Source: CAG-103 sp045112425 (GTDB taxonomy: Bacteria; Bacillota; Clostridia; Oscillospirales; Oscillospiraceae). Taken from it: DNA of 31,761 bases. The DNA lies in assembly GCA_045112425.1 (NCBI GenBank), contig JBGUHV010000187.1:1-31761 (forward strand), read 5' to 3'. The position numbers were made by a program, and so were the translations under genes. Positions 5,359 through 12,600 of this stretch are shown here, piece by piece. How positions within the stretch are numbered: position 1 is the first letter of the stretch; every line of letters begins with the position of its first letter. The notes beneath the pieces were generated by a model. That model was not told the DNA's origin and searched no databases. It worked only from the letters and a program-made list of their open reading frames with translations.

Positions 5359-7962
5359 TTACCCGTTCGCCTTTTTCTGCAGCTGATAGAGCGTGTTGAG
5401 CGCCTCAATCGGCGTGAGGGTGTTGAGATCGAGCGCGAGGAGCTCTCTTGCAATCTCGCTGCCGCCGACGTCCATGAGCGACACCTGATCGGTCTCCGGC
5501 GCCGCGGGCGCCGCACTCGCGGCGGGCTTTTCGGTCTCGAGCGATTTGAGATAGCCCTTCGCCTTCGTCACGACGCTCTCGGGCAGACCGGCGAGCTTCG
5601 CCACCTCGATGCCGTAGCTGTCGTCGGCGGCGCCGCGCACGATCTTGCGCAGAAACAGCAGCGTGCCGCCCTGCTTCTTGGCGGTGATGTTGTAGTTTCT
5701 CACGCCCTCCACGTCGTTTTCCAGCACGGTCAGCTCGTGATAGTGCGTGGCGAACATGGTCTTCGCGCCGAGCTTTCGCTTATCGGCGCAGTATTCGAGC
5801 ACGGCGCGGGCGATGGCCATGCCGTCGTAGGTCGAGGTGCCTCGGCCGATCTCATCGAGAATCAGCAGGCTCTTTGCCGTCGCCTGCTGCAAAATGGCGG
5901 CGGTCTCGCTCATCTCCACCATAAAGGTGCTCTGCCCGGCGGCGAGATCGTCGCTTGCGCCGATGCGCGTGAACACGCGGTCGACCACGCCGATCACGGC
6001 GCTTTTGGCGGGCACGAACGAGCCGATCTGCGCCATGAGCACGATCAGCGCCGTCTGGCGCATGTAGGTGCTCTTGCCGGCCATGTTCGGGCCCGTCACG
6101 ATGGCGCAGCGGTCGGTCGTGCCGTTTAGGAACGTGTCGTTCGGCACGAAGAGCACGTCCTTCTGCGCCTGCTCCACGACGGGGTGGCGACCCTCCTTAA
6201 TGTCCAGCGTCTGCGAGAGATCCACCTCGGGGCAGACGTAGCGATTGCGCACCGCGACCTCCGCGAGCGAGCAGAACACGTCCAGCCGCGCGACGCTCTC
6301 CGCCGCCGCCTGCACGCGCGCAACCTCGCCCGCCACGAACAGGCGCAGCTCGTTGAAGCGCTGATATTCAATCTCCGCGACGCGCTCGCGCGCTGTGAGA
6401 AGCGTGTTTTCGAGCTCCTTGAGCTCGGGCGTGAAATACCGCTCGGAGGATACCAGCGTCTGCTTGCGGATATATTCCTCCGGCAGCGCCACGTCGCCGG
6501 CGGAGTTCGGCACGTCGATGTAATAGCCGAAGACGCGGTTGAAGCCGAGCTTCAGCTTCTTGATGCCGGTGCGCTCGCGCTCGCGCTGCTCGAGCTCCGC
6601 CACCATGGCGGCGCCGTTGTCGCGCACGGAGCGCAGGCGGTCGACTTCCGGATCGAAGCCCTCGCGCAGGATGCCGCCCTCGCGCACGGAAAACGGCGGC
6701 TCATCGCAGATGGCCTCCGAGATGCGCCCTTCCAGATCCGCGAGCACGTCCATGCCCGCGATCGCGCGCAGCTCTCCGCTCTCGCACTGCGCGAGCAGCT
6801 GCGTCAGCTTCGGAAGCTGACGGCAGCAGGATGCGAGCTGGCTCAAATCACGCCCGTTGGCCGAGCCGTAGACCGCGCGGGCAATGAGGCGCTGCATGTC
6901 GCCGATCTCGCGCAGGCACTGCATCGTCTCGCCTCGCAGTACGTTGTCGCGCGCGAGCTCCCCGACTGCCGCGTGGCGGCGCTTGATCTGCACGGGGCTT
7001 AAGAGCGGCCGCTCCACCCACGCGCGCAGCATGCGCCCGCCCATCGGCGTCCTCGTCTGGTCGAGCACCCAGAGGAGGCTGCCCTTTTTCTCGCCCGAGC
7101 GGAGCGATTCCGTGAGCTCCAGATTCCGCCGCGTCGTGTAGTCGAGCTCCATGTAGCGGCTCTCGCCGAAGAGCTCCGGACGGTTCAGGTGGCTGAGGTC
7201 GGTCTTCTGCGTCTCCTGCGCGTAGGCGAGCAGCGCCCCCGCGGCGCAGACGGCGCCGGGCGCGCGCTCGAGCTCCAGCGCGGCGAGGTTTTCGGCCGCG
7301 AACTGCGCGCAGAGCGTTTTTTCCGCCTGCGCGGGGTCGAAGCGCCCGCCGTCGGCCTCCACCATGCAGCCGAGCCGCTTGCGCAGAAAGGCGCTGATCT
7401 CGGCGTTCTGCACCGCCTCGGGGCTCAAAACGGCCTCGCTCGGCGAGAAGCGGCCAAGCTCGTTTAAGATATGCGTCGCGGCGTTCTCGGGAAAGTCCGC
7501 CGCGCAGAATTCGCCGGTGGAAATGTCGCAGAAGGCGACGGCGCCGGCGCCGCCTGTGAGATATACGGCCGCGAGATAGTTCGACCGGCCCTCCTCGAGC
7601 ATGGAGCGCTCGGTCACGGTGCCGGGCGTGATGATGCGGATGATGTCGCGCTTGACGAGCCCCTTTGCCAGCGCCGGGTCCTCCATCTGCTCGCAGATGG
7701 CGACCTTATAGCCCTTGGCGATGAGCCGGCCGATATACGCCTCCGCCGCGTGATACGGCACGCCGCACATCGGCGAGCGGTCGTCGGGATTTTCCACGTT
7801 GCGGTCGCGCGTCGTGAGCGTGAGATCGAGCTCCTTCGCCGCGAGTCGCGCGTCGTCGTCGAACATCTCATAGAAATCCCCCAGCCGGAAGAACAGCAGG
7901 CAGTCGGTGTGCTGCTGCTTGATCTCATAATACTGCCGCTTCATGGGGGTCATTTCAGCCAT
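5359..7962 (-). CDS. mutS: DNA mismatch repair protein MutS
   Basis: An 867-residue MutS1, full length. It recognises mispaired bases and starts repair with MutL using ATP. The mismatch-reading motif GDFYEMF is at 28-34, with Phe30 and Glu32 in the positions of the F-x-E wedge. The ATPase has Walker A TGPNMAGKST (near residue 620), the Walker B region LLILDEIGRGTSTYDG and FATHYHEL. The C-terminal segment is short and rich in Ala/Pro, ending DLNTLTPIEALNTLYQL, as in Firmicute MutS. The start codon lies inside the preceding unknown gene (13-bp overlap), so the two should be translationally coupled. It belongs to the miaB-unknown-mutS operon, while mutL is on the other strand. Confidence 0.98.
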   Translation of the reverse strand: MAEMTPMKRQYYEIKQQHTDCLLFFRLGDFYEMFDDDARLAAKELDLTLTTRDRNVENPDDRSPMCGVPYHAAEAYIGRLIAKGYKVAICEQMEDPALAKGLVKRDIIRIITPGTVTERSMLEEGRSNYLAAVYLTGGAGAVAFCDISTGEFCAADFPENAATHILNELGRFSPSEAVLSPEAVQNAEISAFLRKRLGCMVEADGGRFDPAQAEKTLCAQFAAENLAALELERAPGAVCAAGALLAYAQETQKTDLSHLNRPELFGESRYMELDYTTRRNLELTESLRSGEKKGSLLWVLDQTRTPMGGRMLRAWVERPLLSPVQIKRRHAAVGELARDNVLRGETMQCLREIGDMQRLIARAVYGSANGRDLSQLASCCRQLPKLTQLLAQCESGELRAIAGMDVLADLEGRISEAICDEPPFSVREGGILREGFDPEVDRLRSVRDNGAAMVAELEQRERERTGIKKLKLGFNRVFGYYIDVPNSAGDVALPEEYIRKQTLVSSERYFTPELKELENTLLTARERVAEIEYQRFNELRLFVAGEVARVQAAAESVARLDVFCSLAEVAVRNRYVCPEVDLSQTLDIKEGRHPVVEQAQKDVLFVPNDTFLNGTTDRCAIVTGPNMAGKSTYMRQTALIVLMAQIGSFVPAKSAVIGVVDRVFTRIGASDDLAAGQSTFMVEMSETAAILQQATAKSLLILDEIGRGTSTYDGMAIARAVLEYCADKRKLGAKTMFATHYHELTVLENDVEGVRNYNITAKKQGGTLLFLRKIVRGAADDSYGIEVAKLAGLPESVVTKAKGYLKSLETEKPAASAAPAAPETDQVSLMDVGGSEIARELLALDLNTLTPIEALNTLYQLQKKANG

Positions 7963-8507
7963 GTCGTTTTCTCCTTATCTGTCGTTTGCCTTTCAAGCCA
8001 CGCCTGCCAGTGGGTGGAATAGCGGTCGCCGAAGCACACGCGTGTGATTTCGTCATAGGGGATTTTATGGATCTTCTGCCAGACGCCGTTGGCGTCGAAA
8101 TCCTGAAACAGGATGGAGTGTTTCCGCACAGCGCGGATCACGCCGATCTCAAACCAGCTTTGCCCTTCGATGATCAGAAAGCGCCCGAGCGCTTCCAGAC
8201 CGCGGAAGGCGGACTGCCAGTCGGCCAGATCGAGCTTCGGCGCCTCGATGGTCTGGCGCAGCGCGAGCGTCTGCTCAATCTGCGCGGCCATGTTATTCTT
8301 GCTCTCGAGCCGCTGCAGCACGGAGAGCGGGCGCAGCTCAAACCCGTCGAGAAGGAAGTCGTCCTCCTCCACGCCCAAAAGCAGCCGGTCGGAGAAGTCC
8401 AGAACATAGAGATACCAGTCGTTTTCGTCATCGGAAAACCGGCAGCGCCAAGCCGTGTCAGACCGCACAGCCCTGGCCAGCCGCTTCATGAGTTTCCTGC
8501 GTTTCAT
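7950..8507 (-). CDS. Conserved-looking protein of unknown function, coupled to mutS
   Basis: A 185-residue protein I do not recognise. It is probably cytoplasmic: no signal peptide or membrane segment. It opens with a very basic stretch (MKRRKLMKRLARAVR), followed by a region with WYLYVLDFSDRLLLGVEEDDFLLDGFELRPL. The C-terminal half has RFLIIEGQSWFEIGVI, FQDFDANGVWQKIHKIPYDEI and TRVCFGDRYSTHW, beta-rich and reminiscent of small barrel (Sm/SH3-like) regulators; that is a guess. The ATG at 8507 is chosen because ggagg lies 8 nt upstream; the frame is open further upstream but only through repeat DNA. It overlaps mutS by 13 bp. A role in repair or RNA binding is possible from position only. Confidence 0.75.
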   Translation of the reverse strand: MKRRKLMKRLARAVRSDTAWRCRFSDDENDWYLYVLDFSDRLLLGVEEDDFLLDGFELRPLSVLQRLESKNNMAAQIEQTLALRQTIEAPKLDLADWQSAFRGLEALGRFLIIEGQSWFEIGVIRAVRKHSILFQDFDANGVWQKIHKIPYDEITRVCFGDRYSTHWQAWLERQTTDKEKTTWLK

Positions 8508-8529
8508 CGTAAGTTCCTCCGTGAGGGAC

Positions 8530-8756
8530 AGAGTGGAGTGTGGAGAGTTGAGAGCGGAGTGAAGGTGTCGGCTTGCGCCGACGGATCGGAAGACCCCCAC
8601 CGGCCTCGCTTCGCTCATCCACCTCCCCCAAAGGGGGAGGCAAGTGCTCTGGCGCACCCACTTGGCGCCCCCTCTGGGGGGGGAGCTGTCGCCGTCCGGC
8701 GACTGAGGGGGCCCTCTCCGTCAGCTTCGCTGACACCTCTCCCAGAGGGAGAGGCA
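8530..8756. repeat. Array of CTCCCC hairpin units between miaB and the mutS-coupled gene
   Basis: It holds several copies of a unit in which a small variable hairpin is next to a pyrimidine/purine hairpin: cctccccc/gggggagg (8622-8629/8633-8640); gtcgcc/ggcgac (8688-8693/8698-8703); gtcagc/gctgac (8720-8725/8729-8734); cctctccc/gggagagg (8736-8743/8747-8754). At least one unit is inverted relative to the others. The right part (about 8531-8564) is a degenerate gtggagagt minisatellite like that at 28807. A similar unit is at 12190-12235. Nothing coding is seen. Confidence 0.8.
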
Positions 8757-8765
8757 AGGGGTGCG

Positions 8766-10178
8766 TCAGACGATTTCTCCGTACAGCGCCCAGGTGTTGC
8801 TGTCGGTGATCTTTACCTCCGCAAACGTGCCGACGAGGCTCTCCTCTCCCTTGAGGTGCACGAGTCTGCCGCCCTTGGTTCTGGCGGTGAGGTTCCACTC
8901 GCCGCGGCCGTCGGCGCCGTCGATGAGGACGCGCTGGGTCGTGCCCTCGTAGGCCTTGTGCTTTTCGGCGGAGATGGTGTTCGCGAGATCGAGCAGGCGG
9001 TCGAACCAGACCTGCTTTTCCGCCCGGGTGTAGGGGTCGGGCAGCTTTGCGGCCGGCGTGCCGACGCGCGGGGAATAGATGAAGGTGAACATCGCGTCGT
9101 AGCGCACGGCGTCCACCAGCGTCAGGGTCTCCTCAAACTCCTCCGGCGTCTCGCCGGGGAAGCCCACGATGATGTCCGTCGTGAGCACGAGATCGGGCAT
9201 GTACTGTCTGGCGAGCGCGACCTGCTCGAGGTATTTCTCTCTCGTATAGCTGCGGTTCATGGCCTTCAGCACCCGGCTCGAGCCGGACTGCACCGGCAGG
9301 TGCAGGTGGTGCGAGCACTTTTCGCACTCGGCCATGGTCCGGAAGAGCTTCTCCGTCGCGTCCTTCGGGTGGCTCGTCATGAAGCGGAGCACGAAGTCGC
9401 CCGGGATGGCGTTGATCATCCGCAGGAGGTCGGAGAAATCGACGTCCTCGTCGAGATCCTTTCCGTAGCTGTTCACGTTCTGGCCGAGGACGGTAATATC
9501 CTTGTACGCAGCCCCGACGAGGGCCTTCGCCTCCGCCACGAAGTCCTCCGGCTTACTCGAGCGCTCTCGCCCGCGCACATACGGCACGATGCAGTAGGTG
9601 CAGAAGTTGTTGCAGCCGTACATGATCGAGAGCCACGCCTTCACAGACCCGTCGCGCTGCAGGGGGATGCCCTCGGCGACCGCGCCGTCCTTCGGCGTAA
9701 TCTCAAACACGCGCTTGTGATCCTTCACCACGGTCTCCAAAAGCTCCGGGAAGCGCCAGAGCTCGTGCGGGCCGAAGACGAGATCGACGATGCGGTAGGA
9801 CTTCTTCAGCTTCTCGGCCATGTGCGCCTGCTGGGCCATGCAGCCGCAGACAGCGATGATCTGGTCGGGGTTTTTCGCCTTCGTGTGGTTCAGGGCGCCC
9901 ACGTTTCCGAGCACGCGCTGCTCGGCGTGCTCTCTCACGGCGCAGGTGTTGAAGATGACGAGATCCGCCTCGCTTTCATCGGACGTAAAGCCGAAGCCCA
10001 TCGCCTCGAGATAGCCGCGCAGCTTCTCGCTGTCGGCCTCGTTCTGCTGGCAGCCGTAGGTGTCCACCAGCGCGAGGGGCTGCGTCTCTCTCTGCTGATA
10101 ATAAGCGCGCAGGCGCTCGCAGATATCCAGCTGTCCGGCAATCTGCTCCGCCGCGATTTCGGTTCGTTTGTAAGCCAT
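8766..10178 (-). CDS. miaB: tRNA-2-methylthio-N6-dimethylallyladenosine synthase MiaB
   Basis: A 470-residue radical-SAM methylthiotransferase that adds the 2-methylthio group to i6A37 of tRNAs. The N-terminal MTTase domain has its three cluster cysteines, Cys43 (YGCQQNEAD), Cys79 (NTCAVREHAE) and Cys113 (CGCMAQ). The radical-SAM CxxxCxxC is Cys188/192/195 (YGCNNFCTYCIVPYVRGRE). A TRAM domain ends the protein (about 400-470, RVLIDGADGRG...LVGTFAEVKIT). The YGCQQNEADSE form and VRGRE motif favour MiaB over MtaB or RimO. Start ATG with aagga upstream. First gene of the operon leading to mutS. Confidence 0.96.
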   Translation of the reverse strand: MAYKRTEIAAEQIAGQLDICERLRAYYQQRETQPLALVDTYGCQQNEADSEKLRGYLEAMGFGFTSDESEADLVIFNTCAVREHAEQRVLGNVGALNHTKAKNPDQIIAVCGCMAQQAHMAEKLKKSYRIVDLVFGPHELWRFPELLETVVKDHKRVFEITPKDGAVAEGIPLQRDGSVKAWLSIMYGCNNFCTYCIVPYVRGRERSSKPEDFVAEAKALVGAAYKDITVLGQNVNSYGKDLDEDVDFSDLLRMINAIPGDFVLRFMTSHPKDATEKLFRTMAECEKCSHHLHLPVQSGSSRVLKAMNRSYTREKYLEQVALARQYMPDLVLTTDIIVGFPGETPEEFEETLTLVDAVRYDAMFTFIYSPRVGTPAAKLPDPYTRAEKQVWFDRLLDLANTISAEKHKAYEGTTQRVLIDGADGRGEWNLTARTKGGRLVHLKGEESLVGTFAEVKITDSNTWALYGEIV

Positions 10179-10214
10179 AAAGATTCCATTCCTTGAAAAA
10201 ATGATGCACAGAAT

Positions 10215-10243
10215 ATATTAACATTTCCGGGTGGATTTTTCAA
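10215..10243 (-). promoter_or_regulatory. Promoter of the miaB-mutS operon
   Basis: On the minus strand TTGAAA (10238-10243), 17 nt, TAATAT (10215-10220), 37 nt before the miaB ATG. Confidence 0.75.
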
Positions 10244-10254
10244 TGCAATTCCAT

Positions 10255-10260
10255 TATAAT
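10255..10260 (+). promoter_or_regulatory. -10 box of the mutL promoter
   Basis: A perfect TATAAT lies 36 nt before the mutL ATG. No good -35 box is seen at 16-18 nt upstream (tggatt at 10232), so the promoter may need an activator or be weak. Confidence 0.55.
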
Positions 10261-10295
10261 GAGGAAAATCAGAAAACGTTCAGGAGCTGACTTCT

Positions 10296-12188
10296 ATGCC
10301 TGACATTCAAATATTATCCCCCCACGTTGCCGATCTGATTGCTGCCGGCGAGGTGGTGGAGCGGCCTGCCTCCGTCGTGAAGGAGCTCGTCGAAAACGCC
10401 ATCGACGCCGGGGCGCGCACCGTCACGGTGGAGATCCGCGGCGGCGGCATGACGTATCTGCGCGTGACGGACGACGGCTGCGGCATGGCGCCCGAGGACG
10501 CGGGCGTGGCCTTCCTGCGCCACGCCACGAGCAAGCTGCGCGACGCGCGCGGGCTCGAGAGCATTGCCACCCTCGGCTTTCGCGGCGAGGCGCTCGCGGC
10601 GATCTCCGCCGTGAGCCATGTGGAGCTCTTAACGCGTCAGCAGGGTGCGGCGAGCGGAACCCGCGTTGTGCTCTCGGCGGGCGAGATTGAGGAGATGTAT
10701 GAGACCGGCTGCCCCGAGGGCACGACCATGATCGTCCGCGACCTCTTCTACAACACGCCGGCGCGCCTCAAATTCATGAAGTCCGACCGCGCCGAGGGCA
10801 GCGCCTGCGTGCTCGCGGCGTTCCGCTGCGCGCTGGGCAGGCCGGATATCTCCGTCCGGTGCATCCGCGACGGGGAGGAGCAGTTTTTCTCCCCCGGCGA
10901 CAGCCGCATGGAGTCCTGCGTCTACAGCCTCTTAGGCCGCGAGCAGGCGGCGAGGATGCTCTTCTGCTCCGGCGGGAGCGACGGCGTGAAGGTCGAGGGG
11001 TATGTCTCCTCGCCCGCCGCGGGCCGCGGCAACCGCAGCGCCCAGCATTTTTACTGCAACGGCCGCGTCATCAAGTCCGCCGCGCTCCAGTCCGCGCTGG
11101 AGCAGGCGTATAAAAACACGCTCCTCGTCGGGAAGTTCCCGGCGTGCGTGCTGTATCTCACGCTCTCCTTCGGCGCCGTGGACGTGAACGTGCACCCGGC
11201 GAAGACCGAGGTGAAGTTCACGCAGGAGAAGGCTGTGTTCGACGCGGTGTATTACGCCGTGCGCTCCGCGCTCGAGCGCGAGAGCCCGGCAGCGGCGGTG
11301 CACATCTCCGCCGGCACGCAGAAGAAGACCGAGCCGCGCGCCGATTTCTACCAGACCATGTCCGCCGCGGAATACCGCGCCAGGCAGGCGGAGCCCGCGA
11401 AAAGGGAAGTGCAGTACGCGCCGCCGAAGCCCTATCCCGCGCCCGGCATCTCGACCTATACGACCTTCCGCTCGCCGACGGTCGCGCCCGCCGCGCCCGC
11501 CGCGCCCGTCCGCCCGCCGATGCCGAAGCCGGTCTCCGCGCCCGCGCCGAAGCCGGCGCCCCAGCCGGTGCAGACCGCTTTGGAAAGCTTTGAAGAAAAA
11601 GCCCCCGCCGCGGCGCCGGAGGCGAAGGCGCGCATCATCGGCGAGACGATGAATGCCTACATTCTCGTCGAGAAGGGCGACACGCTGCTTTTGATCGACA
11701 AGCACGCGGCGCACGAGCGCATCAACTTCGACCGCCTGCAGGCGCAGACCGACCCGCTCATGAGCCAGACGCTCTTATCCCCCGTGCCGTTCTCCCCGGG
11801 CGGAACGGACGCCGAGGTGCTCCGTGCGCACGCCGAAGCCCTCGGGCAGATGGGCTTTGAAATTGAGCCGCTGAGCGGCGATGATTTCATGATCCGCGCC
11901 GTGCCGGAGATCATGTCCGAACGGGATGCGGCCTCCGCGCTCGAGGAGATCTGCCGCGATCTGCGCCACGGCGGCGCGCTCGACGTGCACGCCGCGCGCG
12001 ACGAGATTCTGAAAACCGTCGCCTGCAAGGCGGCGATCAAGGCCGGCTGGAACACCGCGCCGCAGGAGCTGCTGCCCCTCGCGGAGGCGGTTCTCTCGGG
12101 CGAGGTGAAATACTGCCCCCACGGCCGCCCCGTCGCCGTCACGCTCACGAGAAAGGAGCTCGACAAGCTGTTTCTCAGGATCGTGTGA
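10296..12188 (+). CDS. mutL: DNA mismatch repair protein MutL (endonuclease type)
   Basis: A 630-residue MutL. The N-terminal GHKL ATPase has ELVENAIDAGA (31-40), DDGCGM (59-64) and GFRGEAL (94-100); the transducer domain holds AVDVNVHPAKTEVKF. A Pro/Ala-rich linker (about 375-435) leads to the C-terminal dimerisation/nuclease domain, with DKHAAHERINFD (from Asp468), ACKAAIKAG (Cys577) and CPHGRP (Cys607/His609). These are the metal-site motifs of MutL proteins that nick DNA themselves, as expected where MutH is absent. The last acidic residue of the DQHAxxERxxxE motif is Asp rather than Glu, and Gln is Lys. Start ATG with aggag 9 nt upstream. It is divergent from miaB-mutS instead of following mutS. 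Confidence 0.97.
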   Translation: MPDIQILSPHVADLIAAGEVVERPASVVKELVENAIDAGARTVTVEIRGGGMTYLRVTDDGCGMAPEDAGVAFLRHATSKLRDARGLESIATLGFRGEALAAISAVSHVELLTRQQGAASGTRVVLSAGEIEEMYETGCPEGTTMIVRDLFYNTPARLKFMKSDRAEGSACVLAAFRCALGRPDISVRCIRDGEEQFFSPGDSRMESCVYSLLGREQAARMLFCSGGSDGVKVEGYVSSPAAGRGNRSAQHFYCNGRVIKSAALQSALEQAYKNTLLVGKFPACVLYLTLSFGAVDVNVHPAKTEVKFTQEKAVFDAVYYAVRSALERESPAAAVHISAGTQKKTEPRADFYQTMSAAEYRARQAEPAKREVQYAPPKPYPAPGISTYTTFRSPTVAPAAPAAPVRPPMPKPVSAPAPKPAPQPVQTALESFEEKAPAAAPEAKARIIGETMNAYILVEKGDTLLLIDKHAAHERINFDRLQAQTDPLMSQTLLSPVPFSPGGTDAEVLRAHAEALGQMGFEIEPLSGDDFMIRAVPEIMSERDAASALEEICRDLRHGGALDVHAARDEILKTVACKAAIKAGWNTAPQELLPLAEAVLSGEVKYCPHGRPVAVTLTRKELDKLFLRIV

Positions 12189-12189
12189 C

Positions 12190-12235
12190 CCCCTCAGTCA
12201 GCCCTTCGGGCTGCCAGCTCCCCCGGAGGGGGAGC
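12190..12235 (+). repeat. CTCCCC hairpin unit after mutL
   Basis: The small hairpin cagccc/gggctg (12199-12204/12208-12213) is followed by gctccccc/gggggagc (12217-12224/12228-12235). It has the same two-part layout as the units at 8530-8756 but different stem sequence in the small hairpin. A partial further copy may extend to about 12270. Confidence 0.8.
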
Positions 12236-12283
12236 CAAGCCCCTCGCCTCCCCCTCCGGTGGGAGCCAACGCAGACAAAAAAC

Positions 12284-12320
12284 AGACGCAGGGTAGTTTG
12301 CCCTGCGTCTTCCGTTTTTT
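12284..12320 (+). terminator. Terminator of mutL
   Basis: Stem agacgcaggg (12284-12293)/ccctgcgtct (12301-12310), then ttccgtttttt. The T-tract is interrupted. The stem base agacgc/gcgtct matches the terminators at 5091, 5325 and 15838. Confidence 0.75.
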
Positions 12321-12321
12321 C

Positions 12322-12600
12322 GAACTGTCTCACGGAGTTCGCGGCTCGGAAGCCGCGAATGGAATCCAATCGATTTTCCGGCGACATGTGCGGCATCGTC
12401 AGACCGGGCTTGCTCCACGACGCAGCCGCGCAAAAGCGCGTCGGCTCTGTATCCGCGCCCCCGGTCTTCCTCTCCAAATCAAAGCGTTGGCTTTGATTTG
12501 GTAAGGAGCGGCAGCTCGCGCCGACCAAGGCAGGCATCGCCTGCCGCGATGGAGCGCGAGTATCCCTTCGACTGTCAAAGAACACTGTTCTTTGACAGTC
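12322..12600 (+). repeat. Dispersed hairpin element, copy 3 (expanded)
   Basis: It starts right after the mutL terminator. In order: hairpin 12338-12346/12351-12359 (ttcgcggct/agccgcgaa); the identical 20-nt core (12374-12393); an extra region absent from copy 2 with a gaccggg/cccggtc outer pairing and a 12-bp perfect hairpin 12474-12485/12490-12501 (ccaaatcaaagc, loop gttg); the outer stem ctcgcgc (12515-12521)/gcgcgag (12554-12560) around 12529-12535/12539-12545; and the final hairpin 12570-12583/12587-12600 (gactgtcaaagaac, loop act). The final hairpin differs from copy 2 by a compensating C-G to T-A change and contains the end of the deacetylase gene. Confidence 0.85.

Noticed and set aside
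7986..10196. 736-codon plus-strand frame opposite miaB and the mutS-coupled gene
   Set aside because: It runs across two genes and a repeat array without any domain; the minus strand has MiaB motifs.
12190..12600. CRISPR array
   Set aside because: Hairpins differ in sequence and spacing; there are no regular direct repeats with unique spacers and no cas genes.
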